Shown: piece by piece, positions 40,844 through 50,968 of the stretch
Numbering within the stretch: the stretch's first letter is position 1
Layout of the letters: each line of letters begins with the position of its first letter
DNA from: G963663315 sp963663315
Lineage (GTDB): Bacteria > Pseudomonadota > Gammaproteobacteria > Arenicellales > Poriferihabitantaceae
NCBI GenBank assembly: GCA_963663315.1
Contig: OY760176.1
Location: 372,001 to 436,000 of the forward strand
Length of the DNA: 64,000 nucleotides
Direction of reading: 5' to 3'
Made by a program: the position numbers and the translations under genes
The notes under the pieces: generated by a model
The model's input: the letters and a program-made list of their open reading frames with translations, nothing else
Told to the model about the DNA's origin: nothing
Database searches by the model: none

Positions 40844-43219
40844 GTGAAATCCTGCCCAGTCATTTCGATATTCCTGATTTGCTGTGTGATCAGTATATCA
40901 TTTTATCCTGATTCCGCTGCCGGTCATCACCTTGTTGAACGCTACAAGCTGGATTGCAGCGATGATTTTCCTTGCCCTGACTCACTGCGCCGCCGTATTG
41001 ATTTCTGGATACAGGTTTTCAAGGATTGGGACAGGGAGACCGCTGTTTTTCACAACCCTGACCATCCCGAGCGGGTCTACTCTGTCGTCAATACCGGCCA
41101 AGGTTGTGGCAGAAGTGTCAGGAAGAAGCTGAAAAAGGAAAGAAAACGTTTAAAGACAGCGCTGTATAATGCCGCGCGCAAACTCGAGTCCGGCGGAAAA
41201 TTGAACTCCGAAGAGCAGCACCTTGCCGGATTGTTCCCGGACAGGAACCCCCGGCGTATTCGATGGGCGGGAGAGAACATCCGTTGTCAAAGCGGGGTCA
41301 GGGACAGTTACATCGCAGGCTTGAGGAGATTTCAGGTTTACCATCCAATGGTGGATTCGACGCTGGCGCAATACAAGCTGCCCTATGATATCCGCTATCT
41401 GCCTTTTGTCGAATCCTCATACAATCCGGCAACCTATTCCAAGGCGGGCGCAGCAGGGATGTGGCAGATCATGCCGAAAACGGCAAGGACTCTGGGGCTG
41501 GAACTCGATGCCGCGATCGACGAACGTCTTGACCCTGAAGCATCGACCCATGCCGCTGCGCGTTATCTGGTTGATGCCAGAAAGACCTTGACCGGGGTGG
41601 CGAAATCAATCGATCCGAAGATCAGCAGCAGGGAAATCAATCCGTTTATCATTACTTCCTATAATTATGGCGTTAACGGAATGCGACGGGCGATCCTGAA
41701 GGTGAAACCGGATTACATGACCGTTCTCGAAAAGTATAAATCCTCGGGTTTTCAGGTTGCGGTAAAAAACTTTTATTCCAGTTTTCTGGCAGCCCGGCAC
41801 ATAGAGAAAAATTCAGCTTCCTATTTTGGCAAGGTCAGCGCTGGCAAGATGCCGAAGGTTCAAACCCTGGTCCTAAAGCGGGCAACCTCAGTCAAGCGGA
41901 TAAAGTCCGCCTTTAATCTGCGGGAAAGCAAATTGAAACCAATGAACCCGGCGTTGACACGGTTTGTCTGGAATGGATGGCGGTTGATTCCTGCCGGCTA
42001 TCGGCTCAAGCTGCCTTTTCGCAATGACGGCTATCAGTCCGCACTGGCCAAATTCAAATCCCTGCCGGCGGAAGCTTTCACCGCCGGAGCCGACAGTTAT
42101 GTCGTCCGCAGGGGAGATACCGCCTGCGGAGTGGCGCGGGCGCTGAAAGTCAATTGCCGACAGTTGATCGATATCAATCGCCTGGGTAAAAAGGCGGTGA
42201 TCCGGGTCGGGCAGAAACTCACGATTCCTCGCAATCTGGCCGTGGTCAGGGCAACCACCGACAGGAACTCGACTACCCTGGTCGCCAACGCCGCCGGACA
42301 GGTCATTCATACGGTCAGGCGGGGTGACAGCGCCTGCCTGATCGCCGAACGTTATGGCGTTAAATGCCGATCGCTTATCAGCGCCAACAATCTGAATCGA
42401 AGGGCGACGATCAGGATTGGTCAAAAACTGATCATTCCCGGCGTTGCAGCAGAAACCCGGGTCGTGGTACTGAATGAAAATAACCGTTATATCGTGCGCA
42501 AGGGCGATACTGCCTGTTCCATTGCCAAACTGCTTTCGGTCAATTGCCGCGAACTGCGGCAAATCAACAGTCTGGACAGCAGGGCAACCATTTATCCCGG
42601 ACAAAAACTGAAAGTCCCGGGGCTGGTTGTTCCCGATACCACGGAAACCGCCACCCGGCTGGCCAGGGTGGATCAGGTGATTACGGAAGTCAATCAGGCG
42701 CTGCCGGACAACGGCAATGCACAAAATATCTTCGAAAGCCCGTCATTGACCAACCTGCTCGACACCTTGCCGGACCTGAGTGTGTCGGTGAGCGAATCAT
42801 CGGGGGAGGGGATATACAAAATCCGGGTGGAACCGGATGAAACCCTGGGACACTATGCTGACTGGTTGGGTATGGGTTCGACCAGGAAGCTCCGCAAACT
42901 GAACAACACGACGGCCAAACGGCTGCGTATGGGGCAATCCCTGAAACTGCCGATCAAATCCGGTAATGCCGTACAGACCTTTGAGCAAAAGCGGATTGAA
43001 TACCATCAGGTTTTGAGCGAAGCATTAAAATCGCACTATACCTTGACCGGATTCGAGAAGCACCGGGTCAGACCCGGTGAAACCCTGTGGTCGCTTTCCA
43101 ATGAATTCGGTTTCCCTGTATGGTTGTTCTACAGATTGAATCCGACATTGAAAATCCGCCAGTTGCAGGCCAACCAGACCATACTTCTGCCGAAACTACA
43201 GAAAAAAATAACACTTTGA
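40844..43219 (+). CDS. mltD: Membrane-bound lytic transglycosylase with LysM repeats (MltD-like)
   Basis: 791 residues from a GTG. A signal peptide (residues 1-26) is followed by a GH23 transglycosylase domain: LPFVESSYNP with catalytic Glu190, then 'AAGMWQIMPKTARTLGL' and ITSYNYGVNGMRRA. At least four LysM modules follow, near residues 420, 485, 545 and 745 (YVVRRGDTACGVARAL, 'HTVRRGDSACLIAERYGV', YIVRKGDTACSIAKLL, 'HRVRPGETLWSLSNEF'), with a weaker one near 660. It cuts the glycan strands of peptidoglycan in the periplasm. It is larger than E. coli MltD (about 450 residues) because of a longer N-terminal region and more LysM copies. Its stop overlaps the pyrF start. Confidence 0.9.
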   Translation: MKSCPVISIFLICCVISISFYPDSAAGHHLVERYKLDCSDDFPCPDSLRRRIDFWIQVFKDWDRETAVFHNPDHPERVYSVVNTGQGCGRSVRKKLKKERKRLKTALYNAARKLESGGKLNSEEQHLAGLFPDRNPRRIRWAGENIRCQSGVRDSYIAGLRRFQVYHPMVDSTLAQYKLPYDIRYLPFVESSYNPATYSKAGAAGMWQIMPKTARTLGLELDAAIDERLDPEASTHAAARYLVDARKTLTGVAKSIDPKISSREINPFIITSYNYGVNGMRRAILKVKPDYMTVLEKYKSSGFQVAVKNFYSSFLAARHIEKNSASYFGKVSAGKMPKVQTLVLKRATSVKRIKSAFNLRESKLKPMNPALTRFVWNGWRLIPAGYRLKLPFRNDGYQSALAKFKSLPAEAFTAGADSYVVRRGDTACGVARALKVNCRQLIDINRLGKKAVIRVGQKLTIPRNLAVVRATTDRNSTTLVANAAGQVIHTVRRGDSACLIAERYGVKCRSLISANNLNRRATIRIGQKLIIPGVAAETRVVVLNENNRYIVRKGDTACSIAKLLSVNCRELRQINSLDSRATIYPGQKLKVPGLVVPDTTETATRLARVDQVITEVNQALPDNGNAQNIFESPSLTNLLDTLPDLSVSVSESSGEGIYKIRVEPDETLGHYADWLGMGSTRKLRKLNNTTAKRLRMGQSLKLPIKSGNAVQTFEQKRIEYHQVLSEALKSHYTLTGFEKHRVRPGETLWSLSNEFGFPVWLFYRLNPTLKIRQLQANQTILLPKLQKKITL

Positions 43220-44034
43220 ATTTTCGTCAAAAACTATCCGAAAGCTGGCACAGACAACAATCCCTGCTCTGTGTCGGACTCGACCCTGACCCGGAAATAC
43301 TGCCGCGTTCGTTAAGAACCAGCGACCACCCCCTGTTTGAATTCAACCGGGCGATCATTGATGCAACGGCCGGTTTTTGCTGTGCGTTCAAGCCCCAGAT
43401 TGCCCATTATTCTGCTCACCGGGCAGAACATCAGTTGGAGAAAACCATCGAATACATCAAAACCCGTTATCCTTCAATGCCGGTCATTCTCGATGCCAAA
43501 CGGGGTGACATCGGCGCTACTGCAAGGATGTATGCCCGGGAAGCCTTTGTGCGCTATAATGCCGATGCTCTAACCGTCAATCCTTATATGGGGGGAGATT
43601 CCCTGGCCCCGTTTCTGTCATTCAGGGACCGGGGAGTGATCGTGCTCTGCAAAACCTCTAATCCCGGTAGCGGGGATATTCAGGATTTGACCGTCGCAGG
43701 AGAGGAAGTCTATAAAAAGGTGGCAAATCTGGCCGTCAGCAGTTGGAACAAGAACAACAATGTCGCTTTGGTTGTCGGCGCCACCTTTCCGAAAATCATT
43801 GGCCAGATTCGACACATCGTCGGCGACATGCCCTTGTTGATTCCCGGTATTGGCGCCCAGGGCGGGGACATCGAAGCGGTGCTGGCCAATGGCTTGACCG
43901 CGGACAAGACCGGGCTCGTGATCAATGTTTCAAGGGCCATTATCAATGCCGCCGACAACGGTCAGGATTTCGCCCGGGCCGCGGCTGACAAGGCAGAACA
44001 GTTGAATCAGACAATCAATCATTTGCGAGTTTGA
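43216..44034 (+). CDS. pyrF: Orotidine 5'-phosphate decarboxylase, type 2
   Basis: 272 residues from a TTG at 43216 that overlaps the mltD stop (TTGA). The catalytic DAKRGDIGATA is present near residue 95, with 'CVGLDPDPEILP' at the start and 'NPYMGGDSLAPF' after it, all of the type 2 subfamily. It makes UMP from OMP. The frame is open back into mltD but family length and the N-terminal sequence FRQKLSESW support this start. Its own stop again forms TTGA with a possible TTG of the next gene. pyrE lies at 58590, not adjacent. Confidence 0.93.
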   Translation: MNFRQKLSESWHRQQSLLCVGLDPDPEILPRSLRTSDHPLFEFNRAIIDATAGFCCAFKPQIAHYSAHRAEHQLEKTIEYIKTRYPSMPVILDAKRGDIGATARMYAREAFVRYNADALTVNPYMGGDSLAPFLSFRDRGVIVLCKTSNPGSGDIQDLTVAGEEVYKKVANLAVSSWNKNNNVALVVGATFPKIIGQIRHIVGDMPLLIPGIGAQGGDIEAVLANGLTADKTGLVINVSRAIINAADNGQDFARAAADKAEQLNQTINHLRV

Positions 44035-44057
44035 GTTCAAAAGGCCACAATACACAA

Positions 44058-44858
44058 ATGGAATCTCAGGATACAACGCAATCCGGGCGTACACGGGTCG
44101 GTCTGTTCGTCACCTGTCTGGTTGATTTGCTGCGCCCGCAGATCGGCTTTGCTGCGGCACGGTTGATTCAAGCCTGTAATTGTCAGGTTTTCGTTCCGAC
44201 TCAAAGCTGTTGCGGCCAGCCGGTTTACAATGCCGGTGATGAACCAAAAGCCGCCCGGCTTGCCCGGCAGAATATCGGAATTTTCGAATCATTCGATTAC
44301 CTGGTAGTTCCGTCAGGCTCCTGTGCGGCGATGATCAGGGAGCACTACCCGAAGTTGCTTCAGGAAGACGCCGACTGGCATCAGCGGGCACGCGAAATGG
44401 CGGCGAAGACCTTCGAGTTGTCCCAGTTTCTGGTTGATGTCATGAAGGTCGAACCGGAACCGGCCCCTGCCCATGCCTGGCGCAATGCGAAGATCACCTA
44501 CCATGATTCGTGTTCCGGATTACGGGAACTCGGCATCCGCGCCCAACCCAGAATCCTGTTGCGGCAACGGGCGGGAATCAGCATCAATGAAATGACCAAT
44601 TCCGAAATCTGTTGTGGCTTCGGTGGCGCCTTTTGCGTGAAGTTTCCGGAAATCTCCACGGCAATGGTCGATGGCAAGATAGCCGGGATGCATGAAACAG
44701 GGGCAGAGTTGCTGCTGGGCGGGGACCTGGGCTGTCTGATGAATATTGCCGGGAGGTTGAAAAGAACCGGGAGCAAGGTCAATGTTATGCATTATGCCGA
44801 GTTGCTGACAGAGGATGCCGATGAACCCGGAGCCGGCAAATCCATCGCCGGGAATTAG
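44058..44858 (+). CDS. lutA: LutA-like Fe-S oxidoreductase subunit with CCG domains
   Basis: 266 residues from the ATG at 44058; a TTG at 44031 overlapping the pyrF stop is also possible. Two cysteine-rich CCG regions are visible: 'CQVFVPTQSCCGQPVYN' and 'EICCGFGGAFCVKFPE', with YHDSCSGLRELG before the second. It is the first of three genes matching LutABC, which oxidise L-lactate to pyruvate. It is followed after two bases by lutB. Spread over the same transcript as mltD and pyrF, so it may be co-transcribed with them. Confidence 0.87.
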   Translation: MESQDTTQSGRTRVGLFVTCLVDLLRPQIGFAAARLIQACNCQVFVPTQSCCGQPVYNAGDEPKAARLARQNIGIFESFDYLVVPSGSCAAMIREHYPKLLQEDADWHQRAREMAAKTFELSQFLVDVMKVEPEPAPAHAWRNAKITYHDSCSGLRELGIRAQPRILLRQRAGISINEMTNSEICCGFGGAFCVKFPEISTAMVDGKIAGMHETGAELLLGGDLGCLMNIAGRLKRTGSKVNVMHYAELLTEDADEPGAGKSIAGN

Positions 44859-44860
44859 CC

Positions 44861-46285
44861 ATGGAAGTGCTTTCCCATAATTTCAAAAAAGCCTCCCGCG
44901 CTGCCTTGCTGGATCCGGTGTTGCAGGCGGCGCTGGGTCGGGCTGAAGGCGGATTCGTTGATACACGGAAAGAAGCAGTCGATGACCTGAAAAATTTTGA
45001 GGCTTTCAGGGAGTATGGCGAGAAGGTCAAGAACCACACGCTGGATCATCTGGACTACTACCTTGACCTGTTCGAGCAAAATGTGGAAAAAGCAGGAGGC
45101 CAGGTTCACTGGGCGCAGAACGGTGAACAGGCGAATCAGATCATCCTCGACATCTGCGCACAAGCGAACGCCCGCAAGATAACCAAGGGCAAGTCGATGG
45201 TATCCGAAGAAGCGGCGACCAATGAGGCGCTGGAACGGAGTGGCTACGAAGTGCTGGAAACCGATCTGGGGGAGTACATCATTCAACTGGCCAATGAAAC
45301 CCCGAGCCATATCATTGCTCCGGCAGTGCATAAATCCAAGGATCAGGTGACGGAGTTGTTTCATCAGCACCATGCCGGACTTGGATTTGACGGCAGGGTA
45401 ACGGTTCGCGAGGATATTGTCGATCAGGCGCGCCAGGTCTTGAGAGGCCATTTTTGCAGCGCTGATGTCGGCATAACCGGCGCTAATTTTCTGGTAGCGG
45501 AAACCGGTTCCGTCGCGGTCGTGACCAACGAGGGTAATGGTGATTTGACCGCGACCCTGCCAGGAGTGCATATCGTCACGGCGAGTATCGAAAAGGTCAT
45601 TCCCGATCTGACTGCACTCGGTGGTTTCCTGAGGTTGCTGGGGCGCAGTGCAACCGGCCAGATCATGAGTGTCTATACCACGTTATTCAACGGCCCCAGG
45701 CGTCAGGGCGACCTCGATGGTCCGGATGAATTTCATGTCGTTCTGCTCGATAATGGCCGCAGCGAAATTCTGAACGGAAGTTTCAGGGACATGTTGCGCT
45801 GCATCCGCTGTGGCGCCTGCCTGAATCATTGCCCGGTCTATACCCGTATCGGCGGACATGCCTATGGCTGGGTTTACCCCGGACCGATGGGTTCGGTATT
45901 GACACCGATTCTGGTTGGACAGAAAAATGCGCGCGATCTGCCCCATGCCTGCACTATGAATGGCCGCTGCCAGACAGTCTGCCCGGTGAAGATCCCGTTG
46001 CCCGATCTGATTCGGACGCACCGCGTGCAACTGAATCGGATGAAGGCGGACAGCGCCATCGGCAGAGCAGGATTTTCATTATGGTATCGACTGGCGAGGA
46101 ACCCGAAGCGTTATGTCGTGTTTACCCGCATTGCGGCACTGATCCTGAATACCATGGACCGTATCAAACCTGGCAAATACAGGGGGCGATTCCGATGGTT
46201 GCCTCTGACCAGGCCGTGGACTGCAAGCCGTGATTTCCCAGCGCCCGGCAAATCGACTTTTCAGCAGATGTGGAAAAAACGCTGA
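44861..46285 (+). CDS. lutB: LutB-like iron-sulfur protein with LUD domain
   Basis: 474 residues. The N-terminal LUD domain has 'KGKSMVSEEAATNEALERSGYEV' and 'TDLGEYIIQLANETPSHIIAPAVHKSK'. Residues about 311-320 (CIRCGACLNHCPVY) form a normal 4Fe-4S motif. The second motif reads CTMNGRCQTVCPVKIPL; where the family usually has a cysteine two before the GxC, this protein has asparagine, with a cysteine three residues earlier. A short C-terminal region follows. It is the electron-carrying core of LutABC. Confidence 0.9.
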   Translation: MEVLSHNFKKASRAALLDPVLQAALGRAEGGFVDTRKEAVDDLKNFEAFREYGEKVKNHTLDHLDYYLDLFEQNVEKAGGQVHWAQNGEQANQIILDICAQANARKITKGKSMVSEEAATNEALERSGYEVLETDLGEYIIQLANETPSHIIAPAVHKSKDQVTELFHQHHAGLGFDGRVTVREDIVDQARQVLRGHFCSADVGITGANFLVAETGSVAVVTNEGNGDLTATLPGVHIVTASIEKVIPDLTALGGFLRLLGRSATGQIMSVYTTLFNGPRRQGDLDGPDEFHVVLLDNGRSEILNGSFRDMLRCIRCGACLNHCPVYTRIGGHAYGWVYPGPMGSVLTPILVGQKNARDLPHACTMNGRCQTVCPVKIPLPDLIRTHRVQLNRMKADSAIGRAGFSLWYRLARNPKRYVVFTRIAALILNTMDRIKPGKYRGRFRWLPLTRPWTASRDFPAPGKSTFQQMWKKR

Positions 46286-46296
46286 AGGGGTCTGTG

Positions 46297-46920
46297 ATGA
46301 ATGCCAGGGAAACCATTCTGAAAAACATTCGACGCCATACCCGAAAAGGTGGTTCCCGCAAACCGGATTTCCTGATCCCGTTACCGGCGCCTGATTTTGG
46401 CCCTGATCAACCCCGGGACCTGGTCGATCTGTTCATCTTCAGACTGTCACAGGTTCATGCCACCTGCGAGACGGTTGGCGGCTGGAATCGGCTGCCGGAT
46501 GCGATCAACCGGTATCTGACGGATACCCGGCAGCCCGGCAAAGTGGTCGCTTCGCCTGATGATTGTTTCACCCCCCTGGACTGGGGCGATATCGCAGTCG
46601 AATACCGGGCCGCGGTGGAATCGGATCAGGTTTCTGTCACCCATGCCTGCGCAGGGATTGCTGAAACCGGGACCATTGTGATGGTTTCGTCACCGGCCTC
46701 TCCGATTACGCTCAATTTTCTGCCGGAAACCAATATCGTTGTACTGGAGCAGTCCAGACTGTTGCCATCAATGGAACAATTCTGGCTGATACCGAAATCC
46801 CAGCCAAGGGCCATCAATTTTATCACTGGACCTTCAAAGACCGCGGATATTGAACAAACCATTGTCTATGGCGCCCATGGTCCGCGTCGTTTTCATGTGC
46901 TGTTGATCCAAAATGGCTGA
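46297..46920 (+). CDS. lutC: LutC-like LUD domain protein
   Basis: 207 residues from the ATG at 46297 (MNARETILKNIRR) with AAGGGG upstream; a GTG at 46270 is in frame inside lutB's end. 'VTHACAGIAETGTIVMVSSPASP' and 'FITGPSKTADIEQTIVYGAHGPRRFHVLLI' are the LUD/LutC hallmarks. It completes the LutABC lactate oxidation complex in the cytoplasm. No lactate permease gene is adjacent. Confidence 0.9.
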   Translation: MNARETILKNIRRHTRKGGSRKPDFLIPLPAPDFGPDQPRDLVDLFIFRLSQVHATCETVGGWNRLPDAINRYLTDTRQPGKVVASPDDCFTPLDWGDIAVEYRAAVESDQVSVTHACAGIAETGTIVMVSSPASPITLNFLPETNIVVLEQSRLLPSMEQFWLIPKSQPRAINFITGPSKTADIEQTIVYGAHGPRRFHVLLIQNG

Positions 46921-46953
46921 TGCGAAACGATGACGATCACTGGGCACACGGGC

Positions 46954-47874
46954 TTAATCCAGTTCGACATCCACCTTGAATCCGCCCTTGCCATTCATCG
47001 TCAAGTGTCCATCGATCACCGCATAACTCCATTTTGCGCTTTTACGTAACCCTCCAAGCGGATAGACATGTACTCCGCTGATCCCTGTGTCGGGATCATT
47101 GGCAGAGTAATCGGCCAGCTCGGCAACCAGTTTGTCGGGAGTATTGACAGCCATCAGCCGGGTCACAATTTTCGCCTGCCGGGTCAGGAATTTGATGGAA
47201 TTGCCGATACCACAGTTTTTGGCATGCATCAGCAGGGTTTTTAATGTCGCGAGTCCAGGAATACCGATGTGAACCGGCAAGCTGTTGCCATCGGCCTGCA
47301 GCATCCTGTCCCAGGCAATGACCGGCTTGCTGTCGAAGGCAAACTGCGTGACCAGGTACATTCTGGCATCGGTTCGCTGGTTGAAGTCATTTTTCCATTT
47401 CAAGGCCGACCGGATCGCCTCATCGGACATGTCCGGGCTGCCTTCGGGGTGGCCAGCGAGGCCAATGGTCGTGATGCCGTGTTTGTCGAACAGTCCGGTG
47501 TCGAGCAGTTGCATTGAATCACGGAAGTCGCCGACCGGATTGTTTACCGCTCCGGCGATACACAACACCCGATCAACCCCTGCCTCGCCCACAACCAGAC
47601 TGAGATACTGATCCAGTGTCCTGCGGTTGGTAATACTGCGGGCAGCGAAATGCGGAACAGGGATAAAACCTTCATCACGCAGCCGTTTTGCCACAGTGAC
47701 GGTGTCGTTAAAATCAGACCCCGGCAAAAATGTGATATACACTACCGTACCGGAGCGCAGATGTTCTCTGAAATCAGCTATTTTAGCTGCAGAAGCCGGG
47801 GTGGTTTCGGCGGTAAATCCGCTCATGAATTGCTGGATTTGCTGAACCTGTCGACTGGTGTTTCCCATGGGCAT
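46954..47874 (-). CDS. Methylenetetrahydrofolate reductase family protein
   Basis: 306 residues. The TIM-barrel FAD enzyme of the MetF family is suggested by 'YITFLPGSDFNDTVTVAKRLRDEGFIPVPHFAARSI' and 'RVLCIAGAVNNPVGDF', GLAGHPEGSP, and 'KLKIKYLVTQF'-like YLVTQFAFDS. It is somewhat different from E. coli MetF (AHEVTGEGPLLQ-type sequences absent), so it may act in one-carbon demethylation as seen for MTHFR-like proteins in methylamine or osmolyte breakdown. It converges on lutC and is alone on its strand. Confidence 0.8.
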   Translation of the reverse strand: MPMGNTSRQVQQIQQFMSGFTAETTPASAAKIADFREHLRSGTVVYITFLPGSDFNDTVTVAKRLRDEGFIPVPHFAARSITNRRTLDQYLSLVVGEAGVDRVLCIAGAVNNPVGDFRDSMQLLDTGLFDKHGITTIGLAGHPEGSPDMSDEAIRSALKWKNDFNQRTDARMYLVTQFAFDSKPVIAWDRMLQADGNSLPVHIGIPGLATLKTLLMHAKNCGIGNSIKFLTRQAKIVTRLMAVNTPDKLVAELADYSANDPDTGISGVHVYPLGGLRKSAKWSYAVIDGHLTMNGKGGFKVDVELD

Positions 47875-48058
47875 GATATTTTAAAGGGTTGATTATTAAA
47901 GGCTGGTATGCAGAGTCTAAAGAAAATCTTCAATCAACTTTCGCTGGACCGATCTGTTTATGTTGTTCATACATTGATTTGTTCGCAATGTCTTTCGCCG
48001 AGTATAATTCACCGCTGATTACTGAACCACTGACAAAAACTCCTGATCGGAATTTTAT

Positions 48059-50968
48059 TTGATCACCCGGATTCTACTCGTTGCGCTGCTTTTATGCTCA
48101 AGTCCCGCTGCTCTGGCCGAACCCTGCAATACCATTCCGGTTAGCAGCGCTGTCGATCGCAAAGCCTATTGCTATCTTAAGCTTGACAATCAACTGAAGG
48201 TGTTGCTGGTCTCCGACCCGGCCACCGATTTGTCGGCAGCGGCGCTGGATGTTTATGCAGGGAGCGGATCCGAACCGGACGGCTGGCAGGGGCTGGCGCA
48301 CTTTCTTGAACACATGCTTTTCCTCGGTACCCGCAAGTATCCGAAAGTGGACGATTATCAGGAATTTCTCAAGAATCACGGCGGCGCCAGCAACGCCTGG
48401 ACCTCGTTCAGCCATACCAATTACCATTTCAGTATCGGCGCCGATCATCTTGAACCGGCGCTGGACCGGTTTTCACAATTCTTTATTGCACCGACATTCG
48501 ATCAGACCTATGTCGATCGCGAGCGGTCGGTGGTTCACTCTGAATACCAGGCCAGAAAGAAAGACGAGCAGCGACGCCTGTGGGCGGCTCGCAAACAATG
48601 GTTGAATCCGTCCCACCCGGCTTCGCGGTTTACAGTCGGCTCGCTCGACACGTTGCGCGACCGGGAAGGGACTTCGGTCCGCGACCAGTTGATCGAATTT
48701 TATGAACAGCGCTATTCGGCCAATATCATGACCCTGGTGATCCTCGGCAAACAGCCGCTCGGTGAGCTTGAACAACTCGCCAGGCGTTATTTTTCCGCAA
48801 TTCCGGATAAAAATCTGGTCCCGCAGAAGTTTACCCGTCCGTACATGAATCCCGAGTTGGCCCCGGCCCGGCTGAACACCGTCACTGAACAACAACAGAA
48901 CAGTGTCAGTTTCGTCTTTCCGATCCCATCGACGCTGAACCAGTATCGCTCAAAGCCGCTCGACTATATTGCCAATCTGCTTGGCCACGAGGGTGCCGGA
49001 TCGCTGTATTCCGTGCTCAAGGATGCAGGCTGGGTGGAGGAGTTGAGCGCTGGTCGGGGCTACATGGATCAGGTGCAAGGACAGTTTGAGGTTCATATCG
49101 GGCTGACCCGGCAAGGCTTGCAACGGATCGATGAAATCGGAGAGCGTCTGTTTGACGCGATCGCGCTGATCAGGGATACGGACATCGAACAATGGCGATT
49201 CGAAGAGCAGGGCAAATTGTCGCAAATCGATTTCCGCTTCGTCCGTGAACGCGACCCGGCAAGGGTGGTGCAATCGCTGGCTTCGCGTTTGCAGTTGTAC
49301 CCGCCGCTTGATGTCTTGCAGGGACCTTATCTTTTTCGCTCTTTTGATGCTCAACGTATCAGGCAGTTACTGGCCCGGCTGACCCCCGCAAATGTCTATG
49401 TCAATGTGGTTTCACAGGCGCTTGAGACCGACCGGATTACCGAACACTACGAGGTCAGATACGGCATCGAAAAAATATCCGATGAATGGATCACCCGCTG
49501 GAACAATGCACTTGCCGACCAGACAGACAGGCTGACATCCGGCGATGTCGGCGAATTGAGTTTGCCCGCAGCCAATCCATTTATTCCACAACGGCTGGAT
49601 CTGATTGGATTTGAGAATCCCCCGCCCGTTCCGCAACCAATCCCGACCGGCTCCGGTGTCCGGTTGTGGTACCGGCCAGACGATCAATTCGCAACACCGC
49701 GGGCCAATTTTTATTTCAATATCATCTCGCCGGTTGCCAACAGCAGCGCCAGAGACAGCGTGTTGACCGAATTGTATGTGCGCCTCCTGGTCAGTCAGCT
49801 CGACAAAACCGTTTATCCGGCTTTACTGGCCGGCATGGACTACGATCTGTATCGTCATAGCAAGGGCATTTCGGTGAAACTGAGTGGTTACGAGGATCGG
49901 CAATCGGAGCTTTTGGAGATGATTGTCGATGCCTTTCTTCACTCGCAATTCGATGAGCAGCTTTTTGGGGTAGTCAAGGCTGGATTGCAACGTGAATTGA
50001 ACAATGTGGCCCGCAAATCCCCATCGGATCAGTCCATCCATGAAATCTATCGACTGTTGCTGTTGCCGTACTGGACCGAGTCGGAAAGATTGCAGGCGCT
50101 GGCAGAGACAACCCGGCAGGATGTTGAAAAATTCGTCGACCGGTTTTTTGAAAAAGTAAAGGTCAATGCACTGTCCCACGGTGATATCAGTGTCGAAAAC
50201 TCGCTTGCGCGAGTGGCCATCATCAATTCACTGTTCGACAACAGTGAATTTGTTGAACAGGATTTCGCTCCGCAAGTCCGTATTCTGGACAGGTCGAAAC
50301 GGTACTTAAGAACAGTCGCGACGGAGCATACCGATTCGGCATTGTCCTGGTACTATCAGGGTTGGCGATCCACGGTCGATGAAAGGGCGAAAGCAGCCCT
50401 GTTGGAGAGTTTGCTTGAATCGCCTTTTTATACCCGCTTGCGCACCGACAACCGGACAGGATACCTGGTTTACAGCAGTACCCTGAATATCCTTGAAATG
50501 CCGGGGCTGTTGTTTTCCGTGCAAAGCCCGAGCCATTCCCCTGTCCGGATCAAGGCGCTGTATGATGAGTTTACCCGGGATTTTGCCGGGCAGTTGAATG
50601 AGATGACCGAAGCGCAGTTCGATACGGTCAAGGCAGGATTACTGATAGAGGTTCGGCACAAGGACCGGAATCTGGCCGAACGCAGCGCCCGCTACTGGCG
50701 TGAAATTGACCGGCAGGAATTCGGTTTTGACAGTCGGGACCAATTTGATGCTGCGCTATCGGCGTTGACCCTGACCGGTATGCAGAAATACTTCAACGCT
50801 CTGATTGCTTCGGTGGGCGGTGAACTGGCGGTACAGATGGCCGGTAGTCGGGACCCTTCGGGTGAGGGTCTGATTACAGGAGACACCTTCGAGACGACCG
50901 GGGATGCGACTGCATTTCGATTGATCGACACCGGACAGACGACCCCGGTGACCAATGAGCAGGATTGA
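48059..50968 (+). CDS. M16 (insulinase/pitrilysin) family zinc protease
   Basis: 969 residues starting at TTG (MITRILLVALLL), which gives a signal peptide cleaved near residue 20 (ALA|EPC). The inverted zinc motif HFLEH is at 81-85, with the downstream glutamate in 'VDRERSVVHSEYQ'. Four M16 repeats are spread over the length, as in protease III. It should cut small polypeptides in the periplasm. The C-terminal end overlaps the pncC start by 14 bases, so the two are co-transcribed. Confidence 0.9.
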   Translation: MITRILLVALLLCSSPAALAEPCNTIPVSSAVDRKAYCYLKLDNQLKVLLVSDPATDLSAAALDVYAGSGSEPDGWQGLAHFLEHMLFLGTRKYPKVDDYQEFLKNHGGASNAWTSFSHTNYHFSIGADHLEPALDRFSQFFIAPTFDQTYVDRERSVVHSEYQARKKDEQRRLWAARKQWLNPSHPASRFTVGSLDTLRDREGTSVRDQLIEFYEQRYSANIMTLVILGKQPLGELEQLARRYFSAIPDKNLVPQKFTRPYMNPELAPARLNTVTEQQQNSVSFVFPIPSTLNQYRSKPLDYIANLLGHEGAGSLYSVLKDAGWVEELSAGRGYMDQVQGQFEVHIGLTRQGLQRIDEIGERLFDAIALIRDTDIEQWRFEEQGKLSQIDFRFVRERDPARVVQSLASRLQLYPPLDVLQGPYLFRSFDAQRIRQLLARLTPANVYVNVVSQALETDRITEHYEVRYGIEKISDEWITRWNNALADQTDRLTSGDVGELSLPAANPFIPQRLDLIGFENPPPVPQPIPTGSGVRLWYRPDDQFATPRANFYFNIISPVANSSARDSVLTELYVRLLVSQLDKTVYPALLAGMDYDLYRHSKGISVKLSGYEDRQSELLEMIVDAFLHSQFDEQLFGVVKAGLQRELNNVARKSPSDQSIHEIYRLLLLPYWTESERLQALAETTRQDVEKFVDRFFEKVKVNALSHGDISVENSLARVAIINSLFDNSEFVEQDFAPQVRILDRSKRYLRTVATEHTDSALSWYYQGWRSTVDERAKAALLESLLESPFYTRLRTDNRTGYLVYSSTLNILEMPGLLFSVQSPSHSPVRIKALYDEFTRDFAGQLNEMTEAQFDTVKAGLLIEVRHKDRNLAERSARYWREIDRQEFGFDSRDQFDAALSALTLTGMQKYFNALIASVGGELAVQMAGSRDPSGEGLITGDTFETTGDATAFRLIDTGQTTPVTNEQD

